DNA of 64,000 bases, taken from positions 27,122,995-27,186,994 of the forward strand of contig CM055113.1 in the NCBI GenBank assembly GCA_029204225.1. The letters run 5' to 3'. The notes beneath the pieces were generated by a model. It was not told the DNA's origin. It saw only the letters and a list, made by a program, of their open reading frames with translations, and did no database searches. Below are positions 43,805 through 54,740 of the stretch, in pieces. Origin of the DNA: Diphasiastrum complanatum (Eukaryota > Streptophyta > Lycopodiopsida > Lycopodiales > Lycopodiaceae). The translations under genes and the position numbers were made by a program. Position 1 is the stretch's first letter; each line of letters opens with the position of its first letter.

Positions 43805-44030
43805 CATTTATGGAAAAACGTATCACTCATCCTTCTGATTGATAAGAATGTGCTTTTTTTGTGATTCCGAAGATCGAATTAGCTACCCACTTCAGCACTT
43901 TGGATTGTCCTCCAATATTATATAATCTATGATCGATGGACATCTAATTCCTTTAGCAAGTATTGCAGATCTCCATATACTTTTGTTTTTGTAGACATCC
44001 TTCTCTGGTTTGTGGTGTTCGTTAATAAAG

Positions 44031-44321
44031 ATGGTGGTTGATTCATCAAGCGCAGCCGTGCGAGGTCTTCGTATGTACCATGCTGAAAATGACGATAGAT
44101 CTCAAAAGAAGCAGCAGGGGAGCCTGGCTAAGCTGGTAGAATGTATTTCAGAGGCCTACAACATGTTCTTTGCAATTCTGTTCCTCTTTTTCTTCGTCGG
44201 CGCTGGCATAGCCATTGCGTCAATCACTGAAAACTCTATCTTTTTTCGTGATTTGTGCCATCTTTCTCAGCCGGAGGTGAAAAATGACGAAGATGATGGA
44301 ACTTCCTTTGCAGAAAGGTGA
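44031..44321 (+). CDS. small single-pass membrane protein, candidate host gene (96 aa)
   Basis: ATG with favourable context (AAAGATGGTGG) and 96 codons to TGA. Layout: Ser/Ala-rich start (VVDSSSAAVRGLR), charged stretch (HAENDDRSQKKQQG), amphipathic helix (LAKLVECISEAYN), one strong hydrophobic segment at residues ~44-65 (MFFAILFLFFFVGAGIAIAS), and an acidic tail (VKNDEDDG). Base composition is more GC-balanced than the flanks, and no transposon motif is present in the ORF or within 2 kb. A TATA candidate is at 43796 and AATAAA at 44797-44802. I do not recognise the family. It could be a complete single-exon gene or the first exon of a longer one; no strong splice donor was noted before the stop. 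Confidence 0.5.
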   Translation: MVVDSSSAAVRGLRMYHAENDDRSQKKQQGSLAKLVECISEAYNMFFAILFLFFFVGAGIAIASITENSIFFRDLCHLSQPEVKNDEDDGTSFAER

Positions 44322-45107
44322 ACCCTCTATGACTGCCGACAATCAGTAGGAACATGTCACGGCTATGATCAATTCACGTGGCATTTCTGGCATAATTTGC
44401 AGATTAATTTTTTTTCTGTAAGCGACAAGATCGGATAAGTCAACTATGTGCAGATCTGTAAGGGCTATAGGTCCTTTTAAGGTAGGATCAGTATTTGTAC
44501 TCTACGGGGCTTTAATGTCAAGCTTTATTACTTCAATCCATCACGGTGTGAACCAAAGCATTCAGAAGCAATCATATCTTGGTCTCTATTTCTTTCTCTA
44601 GATGGCTAAGCAATGGTTTGATGGGAGAGCTATAATGTGCAAATGAAAGATATAGCACAACGCAAACAAAACAGAGACTTTGTTCGCATCTGTCTATTAG
44701 TTCTGTTTCAAACATATGGCTTCAGAAAGTATTAGTTAAACCAGCTGACTACGTTTTCAATTAATGAGTTTGGTGAACTCTGTCTGCCATCAAATGAATA
44801 AAATTTCATGCTCTAGAATCAACCCATTTTATCCATCTAACATCACCACTGTCCTTTTATTTAAGGGATCGCACAAAAGGTAGTTTTTTACTACTAGCAA
44901 TCATCACCCATAGATTGCAGACTTGAATGTCATCAACTTCCTGGCTGTTGCTACTCAGATCTAGTATATTTGTTTATGCTTTGAAGAAGAGCATGCTCAA
45001 ATATGAGAAACGATGACAAAAATTATATAAAAAACTAAGGATGCATGCATGCAAGCAACCAAATCAAGATTAACGGAAAAGAATCTGTCTATATTTCAAT
45101 GAAGAGC

Positions 45108-45135
45108 GTGCTCAAATATTCTCATATTTGAGCAC
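45108..45135. repeat. 12-bp perfect hairpin
   Basis: GTGCTCAAATAT, loop TCTC, ATATTTGAGCAC. A related single arm (GCATGCTCAAATATGAG) lies near 44990-45006. No gene is close enough to assign a role; a terminator or insertion scar is possible. 44322-45285 otherwise shows nothing. Confidence 0.85.
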
Positions 45136-45286
45136 AACCACCTGTGTTGCATCCCATGTCTCTTTGGATGTAGTACAAGATGAGATTTCTTTCAAAAGTT
45201 CATTACTTACATTCATTTTCATGCAATGTAATTCTGTGGAAGATCAAAAGGTGGGTCCACAAAATTGTCTAGGACTTTGGGAATCA

Positions 45287-45870
45287 TCAGATTTGATTCA
45301 CTACCGGACGTGGAAGCTTAATCTGATTGTTTGATTTTGTCTCCTTAGACAAGGGCTTTATCGACTGTTTAAACTTCGCATGCATCTGTTTTTGATGCTC
45401 GGTTAATTTTGTATCAATAACTTTAGTTTTTTGTAACCGAGGTTCTTGTGGTTTTTGAGTGGGCGGTGTTGATGCCTCAGTTATCAAATCGTCGTCGATT
45501 GTATCCCAGACTTCGTCGGAATACACATCCCATGTATATAATTTGGGTTTGGGCTTGTATGTTTGTGTGTTGGGTACCTAGGATGTTAGTTGGACGTGAG
45601 CCAATGGTCCTGGTGTCGTTATCTCCTTCGGAATTGATTTTGGTGGATGAGGTTGGGCATCTATATAGAGGAGTACATGTTCATCCGTCATTTCTACATC
45701 ATCCATGGAAAGAATACCTTCTTCCAAAATATGGGCGGTAGAGACGCTAGGTTCTCCTGGGCACCAAGCTATAGGATTCGGGTCAATCATCATAAGTGGG
45801 ATGATGGGTGTGTCAATGTCTGTAGAGGATGGGAGAATATCCACATCTGCTGTAGTAGTTTCGACACGAC
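45287..45870 (-). pseudogene. gypsy post-protease linker
   Basis: Minus-strand continuation of the protease reading after a stop: DILPSSTDIDTPIIPLMMID, PKSIPKEITTPGPLAHV, then in another frame MYSDEVWDTIDDDLITEAST and KVIDTKLTEHQKQMHAKFKQ. Proline/acid-rich linkers like these sit between protease and RT in large plant gypsy elements. RT never appears; the element is cut at about 45287. Confidence 0.6.
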
Positions 45871-45871
45871 A

Positions 45872-46447
45872 TCAATTGGAATCATCATAGTCCACAGTGG
45901 CTAGTGCGTGACCCCAATTTATTATGTCCATGGATCTCGTATAGTGACCTTTTGGTTGGATCGGGATGCTATCTGATTTGTCATATGTTGTGGATGACCA
46001 ATCATCGTATACCTTGGCGGGCTTGACATGGCCTGTTGACTCAACCGTGACTCGTTTATCGTGGTTACCAAAGGTAATTTTGCTATGCTTCCAATCTTGG
46101 ACAACACCTGTCATCTGGAGCCAGGGTGTACCAAGAAGGAGTTTATATGTATTGTTATCTTCTGGTAAATCTAAGATGACACAATCTATCACAAATTTGA
46201 CACCTGCTATGCAAACTTTTATATTTGATAAATGACCAGCAGGGTCAGTCACTCGTTGATCAACCATGCGAAGTCTATATCGTGGTGGATCGAGGGTATG
46301 GAAGCCCCATGACTGTGCCAATGACAAAGCCATTATATTGACGCCTGATCCACTATCAAGGATAGCAGATACTGCGGGATAATATTTATAGGACAAAGGT
46401 AGGGTGATGTTAGTCCCCTTAGCAACACCTATATTCAGCAGATTCAT
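45872..46447 (-). pseudogene. gypsy aspartic protease
   Basis: Minus-strand open frame of 191 codons: LPLSYKYYPAVSAILDSGSG with catalytic DSG, VNIMALSLAQSWGF, VCIAGVKFVIDCVILDLPED, YKLLLGTPWLQ. These are the active-site loop, flap region and C-terminal LLGTPWL motif of a gypsy pepsin-like protease. This domain is intact, but it ends at a stop (45872-45874) before the linker, and its upstream join to gag is frameshifted. Protein context on both sides matches a gag-pol gypsy element. Confidence 0.88.
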
Positions 46448-47022
46448 AGGAATTTGGGGAATTTTAGGAATATCTTCGGGTTTTCACTATTCATCAGGAA
46501 TAGTAGGTAGCTGAAAACTACGATGGATATAACATTGAAGCCCAGTGAAGGATTTTATTGCAGTGTGAAATGGCATGGTGAGTTGAGCTTGCAGGAGGTC
46601 AGAAAATACTTCAAGTCCTTGTAGGGATTGCTCCTTTTCGGGGATATGAGCTGATAACAGACTTTCTGTATGTTCTTCCTCTTGCACAAACTCATTTCGA
46701 ACTTCATTGTATTGCCTTTGTTCCACTGTTGGGTCCGGGTAGTCTTTTGGTAATGTGGAAGCCGTCAAATGGCTTCCACGTGGTCAACTGATTTTCCATG
46801 AATTTGCTGCTGTTCTTGTTGTTGGCGTTGTGCTCTAGTGAGAACTCTAATAGGTTCGGATGAGATATGACGTGCTGAAAGAATCCTGTTAGTTTGTTTA
46901 GGACAATCCTTGAAACTATGTTTACATACATAGTCGGGACATTCTGCATGGTATTGGTTTTTAGCTTTACAATCAGCCATGAAATGTCCCGTTTCACCAC
47001 AAATAAAGCAGTGGTTGCTCAT
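46448..47022 (-). pseudogene. gypsy zinc knuckle region
   Basis: Minus strand from 47022: NHCFICGETGHFMADCKAKN, an intact CX2CX4HX4C knuckle, followed by a second Cys-containing stretch (CPDYVCKHSFKDC) and a Gln-rich run. Two more frames (46704-47000 and 46487-46768; EVRNEFVQEEEHTESLLSAH) continue to the protease. The frameshifts here separate gag from protease. Confidence 0.85.
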
Positions 47023-48560
47023 TGGGCCTGTGGCAATAGCATAACCATCTTGGATGGCTAGTTGTGCTAGATTTTCTAGTGGTGTTGAATACTCGTCTCG
47101 TTTGCACGAGCATGAGTTGTCTGTTTGATAATGTTGAGAACTAACAGATGGAAGTGTTGTATCTTGATGATAGGAGTGATCATAGGAGTTTTCAACAAGA
47201 TGTGTCTTTGCAGACTCTCGAGAATTGCAATGTTTTTATGCTCCTAGATCGGGCTGTCCTCGTGGAGGTGGTCCTAAAAGTGCCAGCTATGGCTGAGGTT
47301 CATGTCGAGGTTGTCTGGGCAACTCTTGTATATGGATTTGGTTGCTTCGTGGTGGATAGTGTGTATGTTGGTTCTGTGAAACAAATGGTTGTCGAGGAGG
47401 TTGATAATGTCCTCCTGACTGGTTTTGAGGCTGGTTCCTCGGGTTATATTAGCAATAAAGAGAGGTATGTCCCATAAAGTTGCAGATGTCACATTTGATC
47501 AAGGAAGTATCTGGGACCGGTTGGTATGAAGGGCACTCATTGCCAATGTGTGCACCTCGATAGTGAGGGCACCACGTGTTCTCTCGTCTATGGTGGACTT
47601 GGCTAGTGGGTTACTGACCCAACATCAAAATCTGGATAGACTTAAGAGTGTTTTGAAACTCTTTTGTGAGTTTCTCCATCTGTTGTTGGTGTTGCTGGTT
47701 AAGCAACTCCAATTGTGTTTTCCACAACTGTTCTCGAGTTTCGTCGTTTGTTCGAGCTTCTTGGACAACACGATGTGCTCTCCGTTCATGTGGTTCATCG
47801 ACATCAGAGCCCTCGTCTTCCTCTCAAATGGCATCAGACATGGCTTGTTTCAATGATGTATTTTCATCATTGGAACGAAGTTCACGTCTTATCCATCGTG
47901 GGAGTCCAACGAGGAACCAAATTATGAGCATAGACTCAGTGGGTTGTTCTTGTACCTGACTTTTTAATCTTTTAAATCACTCAATATAGTCAAGTACTTT
48001 CTCGTCTTTTGTCATTTTTATGTTACTTAGTTTGACAAAAGGACTTTCTATCAAGCGAAATGGCCTGAAGCGTTTGATGAAGGCCTCCTTCAAGAGTGAC
48101 CAGTCACGTTTATCTTCACGATCAAGGTTAAAAAACCATTCTCGTGCTCGATCGATCATGGTCATTGAAAAGATCTGTACCATGGCTTCCGGTGATGTCT
48201 CGTCATAGACGTCACATGCGTTCTCAAAGACTTCAAAAAATATTTGAGGATCAGTGTTACCATCGTACTTAGGTAAATCTAGCTTTGGGGTACGTTTTTC
48301 AGTACATGGAACATTATTCGCAAAAGCTCCGTTTAAGTGAGCTCGTGCATGTGAAGATTTGGCAGCATGAAAATGTGGTCGTTCATATGGAGCTTTATAA
48401 CACATGGGTTCCCATCTGTCGAATGGGTTGGTGGATGGCTCTTGGACTTGGATTTCATTTGGGAATATCTGTTAAATTGAGCATGTTCGGTGGATGGGGA
48501 GACCATCTCTGGTGGATAGTCCTTCGTGGATTTCGGATTGTAAGGGCGATCCATAACAAC
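47023..48560 (-). pseudogene. gypsy gag capsid region
   Basis: Minus strand from 48554: a Pro/Ser-rich N-terminus (DRPYNPKSTKDYPPEMVSPS), then 48405-47977: PKLDLPKYDGNTDPQIFFEV, FSMTMIDRAREWFFNL, LKEAFIKRFRPF, IKMTKDEKVLDYIE, stop, then MLIIWFLVGLPRWIRREL, LKQAMSDAI, stop, EEDEGSDVDEPHERRA and a coil LLNQQHQQQMEKLTKEF. This is the Retrotrans_gag domain with its following helical region. The same order appears in the fragments at 6680-8102. Single-base stops show slow decay rather than rearrangement. Confidence 0.87.
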
Positions 48561-50148
48561 TTGTAGACTACCGTAGGATTGTGTAAATAGGCTCTTGGAC
48601 GCTTGTTACGGTGGATACAGGTGTTGGAATGCGGTTGCTACGGGTCCACAGTTGATGCGAGTGCAAACCGATCAGTGGTGGTTGAGATGGTTGAATGTGG
48701 TGAAACGATTGAATGCGGTACTGTTAATTGTGGTGTGAAGACACTCAGGTTCGAGGTGACTAAGGCCGCTATGGCTGAATGGTGGATGTGGTTGAATGTG
48801 TGTGAGTGTTGGTGCGATTTCTACGGTGCAAAAATGGAGACGATTGGATTGCAATGGGTGAGGATGGTTTGCGGTCCGTACAGTTTGCGATGGATTGTGG
48901 TCCCTACGGGTTGCGACAGTTTGCGGTCAATTGTGGTGTATTGCGATTGGTTGCGGTGTATGTTATCTGTGTGGATCGTAGGCATATGTAGATGGTGGAG
49001 TGGTTAATTCAGGTGTGGCGGTTGATGGTGGGTTATGTGCGGTGGTTTTTGAGTTAGGTGTGGTACAGTTGTTTGTGGGTGAAGGCAGTTGGAGTGCAAT
49101 TTGTGGTGCTTGAAGGGTGACTATAGGCAGTATGTGGATTGGTGGCGATGGTTGGCAGTCTGCTAGATTGCAATCAGTGGTTGTTAGTTACGCGCTGGTG
49201 TATCGTGGTCACCGGGGATCTATTGTAGTGATGGTGGTTAGTTAGGATCTACGGGTCAAGGTAATCAGTATAGATTGATGTGTGCATGTGTTGGATATGC
49301 TCAGGTTGTAGGGGAATGAGGTTGCTACGGCTGAAGAGTAGATGGCTTGCGGTTTCCACGGGTCGAGAACAGAGATGAATGGATTGGGGAGTGTTGCGGT
49401 GATTTGCGGTCCGAACGGTTTGCAAAGGATGAGCGTGGTTTGTAGTGGTTTACGATCCGTACGGTATGGTAGATTATGAGGCCTACAGGTTATGATGGAT
49501 GACTATTCCTATGGGTGAAAACGGGTGTTGCGATAGCTGAGATACGGTTGCTATTGTTGGAAGATTAAAGGTATGTGATTGTGGTTTTGACGGTGCAATT
49601 GTAGAGGTTGTGTGTTTGATGATGGTCTCAATGGTTCAAGGGTCGGTTGAGATCTGAGATCATCCATTGGTCGAGAACTGATGCAAAGGCGTCGGTCGAG
49701 ATCTGACGCAAGGTTGTCGGTTGAGATCTGACGCGAGGGTGTTGGCCGAGTTTTGACGCAAAGCGTCGGTCGAGATTGTAACAGAAGCTGTCGGTGGAGA
49801 TCTGACTCGAGGTCGGTGGTCGAAATCTGACGCGAAGCGTCGGTCAAGATTGTAACGGAAGCTGTCGGTCGAGATCTGACGCGAGGTCGTCGGTCGAGAT
49901 CTGACTCAAAGCGTCGGTCAAGATGTGAGCAAATGTGTCAGTTGATGTGTGAGCAAATGCGTCGGTTGAGATGTAACTCAAGACATGGTAGGATTGTTCT
50001 GTAGTGACTCGGTCGTCGTGCTAGTCAGGACGAAAGTGGTGAGCTCTATAATGGAGGTGTGGAAGTCTTGAGGCCAATGGTTTTGCCGCACAGATCGGAA
50101 TGGTTTGGGGTAGTTTAATGTCTGTGTAGTTGTGAAATGGCTGTGTAG
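48561..50148 (-). repeat. untranslated leader of the gypsy element
   Basis: G/T-rich on the plus strand with many recurrences of GGTTTGCGGTCCGTACGG-like and GTGGTTGAATGTG-like words, no ORF of note, lying between the PBS (50149) and the gag start (about 48554). Such long, repetitive leaders are common in large gypsy elements. It includes the minisatellite at 49691-49984. Confidence 0.65.
49691..49984. repeat. 24-25-bp minisatellite, about 12 units
   Basis: Units begin GTCGGTCGAGATCTGAC and end GCGAAGC/GCGAGGTC. Some units carry the variant GTCGGTCAAGATTGTAAC, so two unit types alternate in part. It sits inside the gypsy leader. Confidence 0.92.
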
Positions 50149-50166
50149 CTATGGAATGGCGCCAAA
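50149..50166 (-). promoter_or_regulatory. gypsy primer binding site
   Basis: On the minus strand TTTGGCGCCATTCCATAG follows the LTR end GTGAACA directly. The TGGCGCC core is usual for plant gypsy PBS, pairing with the CCA end of its tRNA primer. It fixes the LTR border at 50167. Confidence 0.8.
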
Positions 50167-51273
50167 TGTTCACAGATTCTCTGAATCTGTGAACACGGTT
50201 TTGTTGCTTCTTTTACTTCTTCTTCATTCTTCTATAGTTATGGTTCTTACGGTTCTTTCTCTTATTAGAACAGTTACAAAACAGAAGCGTTACTCAGATT
50301 GCAACGTGTATTTCCCAGCCTGTCAGTGGGAGTCACGGATCCGATACTCAACTACATGCATAAACCAATCATGTAACCAGACATAGCTCAAGAAGATCAA
50401 TATTCTGAAATAGGGAGCAATCCTACCACTATCTACTAAATTAGAAAGCGATCAAGAACAAGATTAACTACTAAAACAAGGAGCAAGAAACAAGTAACTA
50501 GAATCCTAACAACATTTCAACAGTTTAAGAATCAAGAAACACTCATTTCTTGATGCCTAGATTGCTCAAGAACAATCAAGAACTAGAATGTAAGAAAGTA
50601 TGCAAGATCTACACCACTATTCCAGCCTATTTAGTTTACTTGAGTGCTGATTCCTACCTTATTCCACAAACAAGAAATGAATCCTAATCCACAACTAAGC
50701 AAGAAACAAGGAAACAAGAAACTAGTTAATCCACAATACAAGAAAATCAAGCATGCTCATAGAAACTTCACTCAAGAATATTGCCATGAACAAGGAGCTT
50801 AGCAATTATCAAGACCTCGTGGAGGATCTTCTTTATTTGCTTAAGAGAACTTGACAATACACTCAAAAGCTCCCTCACAAGAGAGGAGGGCCCTTAAATA
50901 AGCAAGAAAGCTGCCCATGTGGAGCCCAAGTGGCAATTCCACCAAATTAGAAATTACATGTGAAATTTGCCCTTCCACTAAAGGTCACCATCAAAAGGTG
51001 GCTCACTCTAACTAATTTAAGAGGGGTCTACATTTATTTACAAAGCCTAGAAAATATGACTAGCTCCTACGTGGTCGTTCCTTCTCTGGGATACACCATG
51101 TAGGCTCACATAGATATTTCACTGTCATCCTAGCTAGTAATTTCTCGGCTCTCATGCTCAGCTCTCAGCTCCTTCTGCTCTCCTCCTTCTGAGACCTCCT
51201 CGGTCATGGGTGAGAGGTATTCTGTGTCTTCGGCTTGGCTCGGCATCTGGGGATTCTCTGGAATCTGCTAACA
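50167..51273 (-). repeat. 5' LTR of the gypsy element (1107 bp)
   Basis: On the minus strand it opens TGTTAGCAGATTCC and closes CTGTGAACA. Promoter-like GCTTATTTAAGGGCCC lies near 50896-50912 and AATAAAG about 75 bases downstream. The 14-base palindrome around CAGATTCAGAGAATCTG sits at its 3' end. The partner LTR is not in the window because the element is truncated at 45287. Confidence 0.8.
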
Positions 51274-52063
51274 TTATCCACCCCTAATCTGTTGTAGGAC
51301 CCGCTGCAACACCGGTGAGAGGTGAGGGTGTATACATCAGATCTTCAATGCTTTTGCTTGCAGGAACTCAAATTTAGGAGAGGGATTCAGACTCATTGAG
51401 AGACAAGCTATCAGTGGACACTTAGATCAAAACGAGCCTGATCTGCTCCAGTAGAGCTCTGTACAGATAGAGAGCTCACACGTGTGAAATCAGCCCTCAT
51501 TAAATGAGTGCTACTTCTCTAGATTTGATCCAATTTGATGTTCTATAGCTTGTTGAATAGGTATTGAAGAGTAGAATGTGTTGCTCGTGTTTCTAAATCA
51601 ATTTGATTTGTTTTTAGAAGAGTTTTAGGCAATCAAAGAGTTTGAGAGAGTACCCAACTCATGGGAGATGCCAAAGTGAGCACACATCAGTTCTTTTCAC
51701 CATTTTCCTCAATTTTCACTGTCAATTAAGTAAAATTGGATAGAAGTGAGTGTTCTGAGGTGTTAGACTTTTCATTTCACACAAGTTACTGTGTTTGAGT
51801 TGAAAGTAAGTTTCTAGAGAGTTTATGAGTACTTTGAAACTCGTGGGAGAGATAGACTTCTTACTTGCATGTGCTTCTTTTTTGTGACTGAAGCAAGATC
51901 CAAATTCAAGATAGATTGATTTTATGTGTTGAGAATTTGTTCTCACATCTATTGCTAGATTTCATTGGTTGGATCAACATCAATGCTAGATCCTAGATTG
52001 AGATAGTAAGCAATATCCTTTCAGCTCCATTTTTTATCATTACTAGAATTTCTCATAGAGAAG
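51274..52063 (+). other. copia leader-like DNA upstream of gag
   Basis: No ORF; contains CTCACACGTGTGAAAT at 51477-51490 as in copia LTRs. It runs without break into the gag ATG at 52064 and is probably LTR remnant plus leader, but no PBS was found. Confidence 0.45.
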
Positions 52064-52440
52064 ATGTCTTCATCTGGTTCACATTTCTTGGAGCACAGTG
52101 AGAGATTAACATCTTCCAATTATGCAATGTGGAAGATCAAAATGGAATCATTACTGATTCTACAAGATGTAATGGATATTGTGAGTGGAGCTGAAGAAGA
52201 ACCTGCTGCACCTAATGAAGTTGCAGCATTTCACAAAAGAACTAGAATTGCCCTTCATTTCATTAAAATAAAGTTATTGCTAGAGGATCTAGAATTGGTA
52301 AGCTGTACAAACTAGATTCTAGGGAGAGTGCTAACATTTCAGATATTGCTTATGAGACCAAAGGTTCATCAGGAGTCTCATGAAAGATCAATCATCAATC
52401 TTGATGTTGTTCAAGAGGTGGTGAGGTTGTCACATTCATA
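52064..52440 (+). pseudogene. copia gag N-terminus
   Basis: ATG then SSSGSHFLEHSERLTSSNYA, MWKIKMESLLILQDVMDIVS, the copia Gag start, with stop after LELVSCTN. A short frame-shifted continuation (RESANISDIAYETKGSSG) matches the capsid, then similarity stops at about 52440 where unrelated sequence begins. Gag resumes at 53061. Confidence 0.85.
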
Positions 52441-53060
52441 CAGTGCCTGGAGGATCTCCAGGGTAGAGGCACACACTATGCTGCAACAGCTTTGTCGTCC
52501 TCCCAGCACCTACACTCTGAGGGACATTCCTTTTCGTGGTATTCCCAGGCCTGTCGTCTCCTCTCCACATTATATATTCACATTATGGATCTACCAGCTG
52601 GTACTCATCAGTATATTAGAGGATACCTATACAGGGCATATCTTCAGAGCACTTGGCATGATTCATCTGGGGTGAAGACGGAGTTTTATCGGGCACATTT
52701 TCTATCCCAGGATCCTGCTGGGTATCCCATTGGCTCTGAACTAGTGCTTAAGTTGAAAGCCAACGCTCAGATATTGCTTAGAAGAGCAATCACGGAAATA
52801 AACTTGCATTTGCTTACGATCCAGGATTGCGGATCCATGTCTTGAAGCCCGGATTCTCTTCTGTGGAATGCGATGTCAGAGAAGCGTCGCTGCAGCTGAG
52901 TGATGAGCCTCAGGTGAAAGTGAAGGAGTAATTGCTCAGAATTAGAGGAAGAACCATCAAGAGCAGCTCCAAGGCTCTGACGGGTTGGCCCTTCCTTGTC
53001 ATACCTGGCCTTGTCCCTACTGATGAGGCAGTCATACCGGTGAGGGCGAAGGCCCAGCGT
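52440..53060 (+). other. non-retroviral insert inside copia gag
   Basis: About 620 bases with balanced GC and protein-like frames that are not copia: TALSSSQHLHSEGHSFSWYS, DLPAGTHQYIRGYLYRAYLQ, EFYRAHFLSQDPAGYPIGSE, VLKLKANAQILLRRAITEIN (one frame, 52480-52845), then ALTGWPFLVIPGLVPTDEAV (52932 on). It interrupts gag, which resumes in register of content at 53061. No terminal inverted repeats or LTRs bound it, so a transposon insertion is not obvious; captured coding sequence is possible. Not recognised. Confidence 0.45.
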
Positions 53061-53600
53061 GCTCAGCCACCACCTTCACAATCAGCTGCAATCCATACGA
53101 TGGGATGGCAACCAGTTAGATCAGCATGTTGAGAAGATCATAACGATCTTCGCTCAACTCGCGGCATCAAGACAAGAGCATCAGGTCCCAACACCACAGC
53201 AGCTGATGTACTTCATGAAGTCTCTACCGATGTCCTATCAGCCTTTGAGAATGCTCATACTAAGTCTACCAGATATGACATTTGACAAAGCAGTCAGTCT
53301 TGTCGTTGATGAGAGATTGATGAGGGATGAAGGAGAAGGAAGCAGTGATCAAGAGAAGGCCCCCTTCACGAAAGGAAAGAAGAAAAACAAGAACAAACCC
53401 ATATTCGAGAAGATGAAGTCCTCGAATCAACAATCTTCTTCTTGTGATCATTGTCACAAACCAGGTCGTACAACCAACAAGTGCTGGTTCAATCCAGCAA
53501 TACCTTGCATGCACTACAAGAAGACTACAAGGCAAGGCTTGTCACAAGGGGCTACACAGAGAGATATGGTATTGATTATTATCAATCCTACACAACTGAA
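53061..53600 (+). pseudogene. copia gag C-terminus joined to RT scrap
   Basis: HNQLQSIRWDGNQLDQHVEK, LPMSYQPLRMLILSLPDMTF, VVDERLMRDEG, PFTKGKKKNKNKP and a knuckle CDHCHKPGRTTNKC in which the zinc-binding His is Thr. At about 53520 the sequence jumps to RT: in the adjacent frame YKARLVTRGYTERYGIDYYQ. Protease, integrase and the start of RT are deleted at this point, and RT ends within 30 codons. Compare the similar gag-to-RT deletion at 1284. Confidence 0.85.
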
Positions 53601-53608
53601 CTATAATG

Positions 53609-54158
53609 TCTACTGGAGGTTAGCTCAAATGCTCAATGTCATTGCTTATGAAAAAACCTTAACTAGCACAAAGCAAAAACATGGAAACTAGAAACAACAA
53701 GCAAAACATAACATGAGCATAAGCAAGATTGATTAGCAAAACATAACACGAGCATAAGCAAGATTGATTAGCAAATGAGAATGCTCTCAAAATAGTAGAG
53801 TCTCCTCCTCTCTATTAAGCATGCAAATGGGTTACAAATGGTGCTTGTTTATCTTTGGGGTGGCCCTTGCCCCTTGCTTCCTGCAAAAGATGGCATTGTA
53901 ATCCACACCATCCACAAGAAACACAAATGAATCTATGGTGTAGGAAGAAACACACCCCACCTACCACCATTTGACTTTTGACTAATCCAAAAGAACTTAG
54001 CAACTTAACTTAAGCTTAACTTTGGCCTTCTAATATTATTTTAATTACATGGCCCAAAGTCAAGTTTATTGACAAAATTATTTATTTACAACTGCTCATT
54101 GGGCCACGAGCTTATACACGCAAGATGCCATGACCCTCGCAACTATTTCTACCAACTT
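53609..54158 (-). repeat. dispersed repeat, copy 2 (partner 8110-8645)
   Basis: Reverse complement of 8110-8645 over nearly its whole length. It carries an extra perfect-but-one 35-bp tandem duplication (53701-53735 and 53736-53770). Its right part lies directly before a short gene-free stretch and the GA microsatellite. Confidence 0.78.
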
Positions 54159-54425
54159 TGACTTTTTATTTATTTACATGCATGGTGGGAATACCCCCAA
54201 CATACACATATATGTGTCGTTATGTACACACACACAAGAAAAAGAACCCTAAGTATCTAGTATATGAAGAACCTCAAAAATACCAAATAAGATTTAAAAT
54301 CATCAGGTGGTACAAAAACCGATCAAAGGTAAAAGTTTTATGAATATGATGTTATATTCCATGAGAAAGCAATCAAGAATGTTGCTTGAGTACTAAAGCT
54401 ATAGCTAACTAGTAAAGGCAATGGC

Positions 54426-54553
<128 letters not shown>

Positions 54554-54555
54554 AA

Positions 54556-54740
54556 TTGTGGAGGAAGGCAACCAATGACTAGTTGATTGGTGAGATGAGA
54601 TACATAAAAAAATTTCATGAAGGTCACTTTAACACTAGAAAGACAAATTGTGATCCCATCAACAGTAATAGAATCAATGGTAGCAAAGAAGTAGTCATTA
54701 CAAGCAACCAATACATCTATGTATAATGAGTATTGAGAAT
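54556..54740 (-). pseudogene. possible copia protease fragment
   Basis: Minus strand NDYFFATIDSITVDGITICL, VKVTFMKFFYVSHLTNQLV loosely fits the second half of a copia protease (a GxGT/I strand followed by VxYVPxLxxNL). No catalytic motif. 54741-55463 shows nothing. Confidence 0.35.

Noticed and set aside
49551-49847. 98-codon minus-strand ORF with RQISTDNLASDLDR-like repeats
   Set aside because: It is the translation of the minisatellite, with stops in neighbouring units.
49640-49990. CRISPR-like direct repeats
   Set aside because: Units are contiguous 24-25-bp repeats without unique spacers, in a plant retrotransposon leader.
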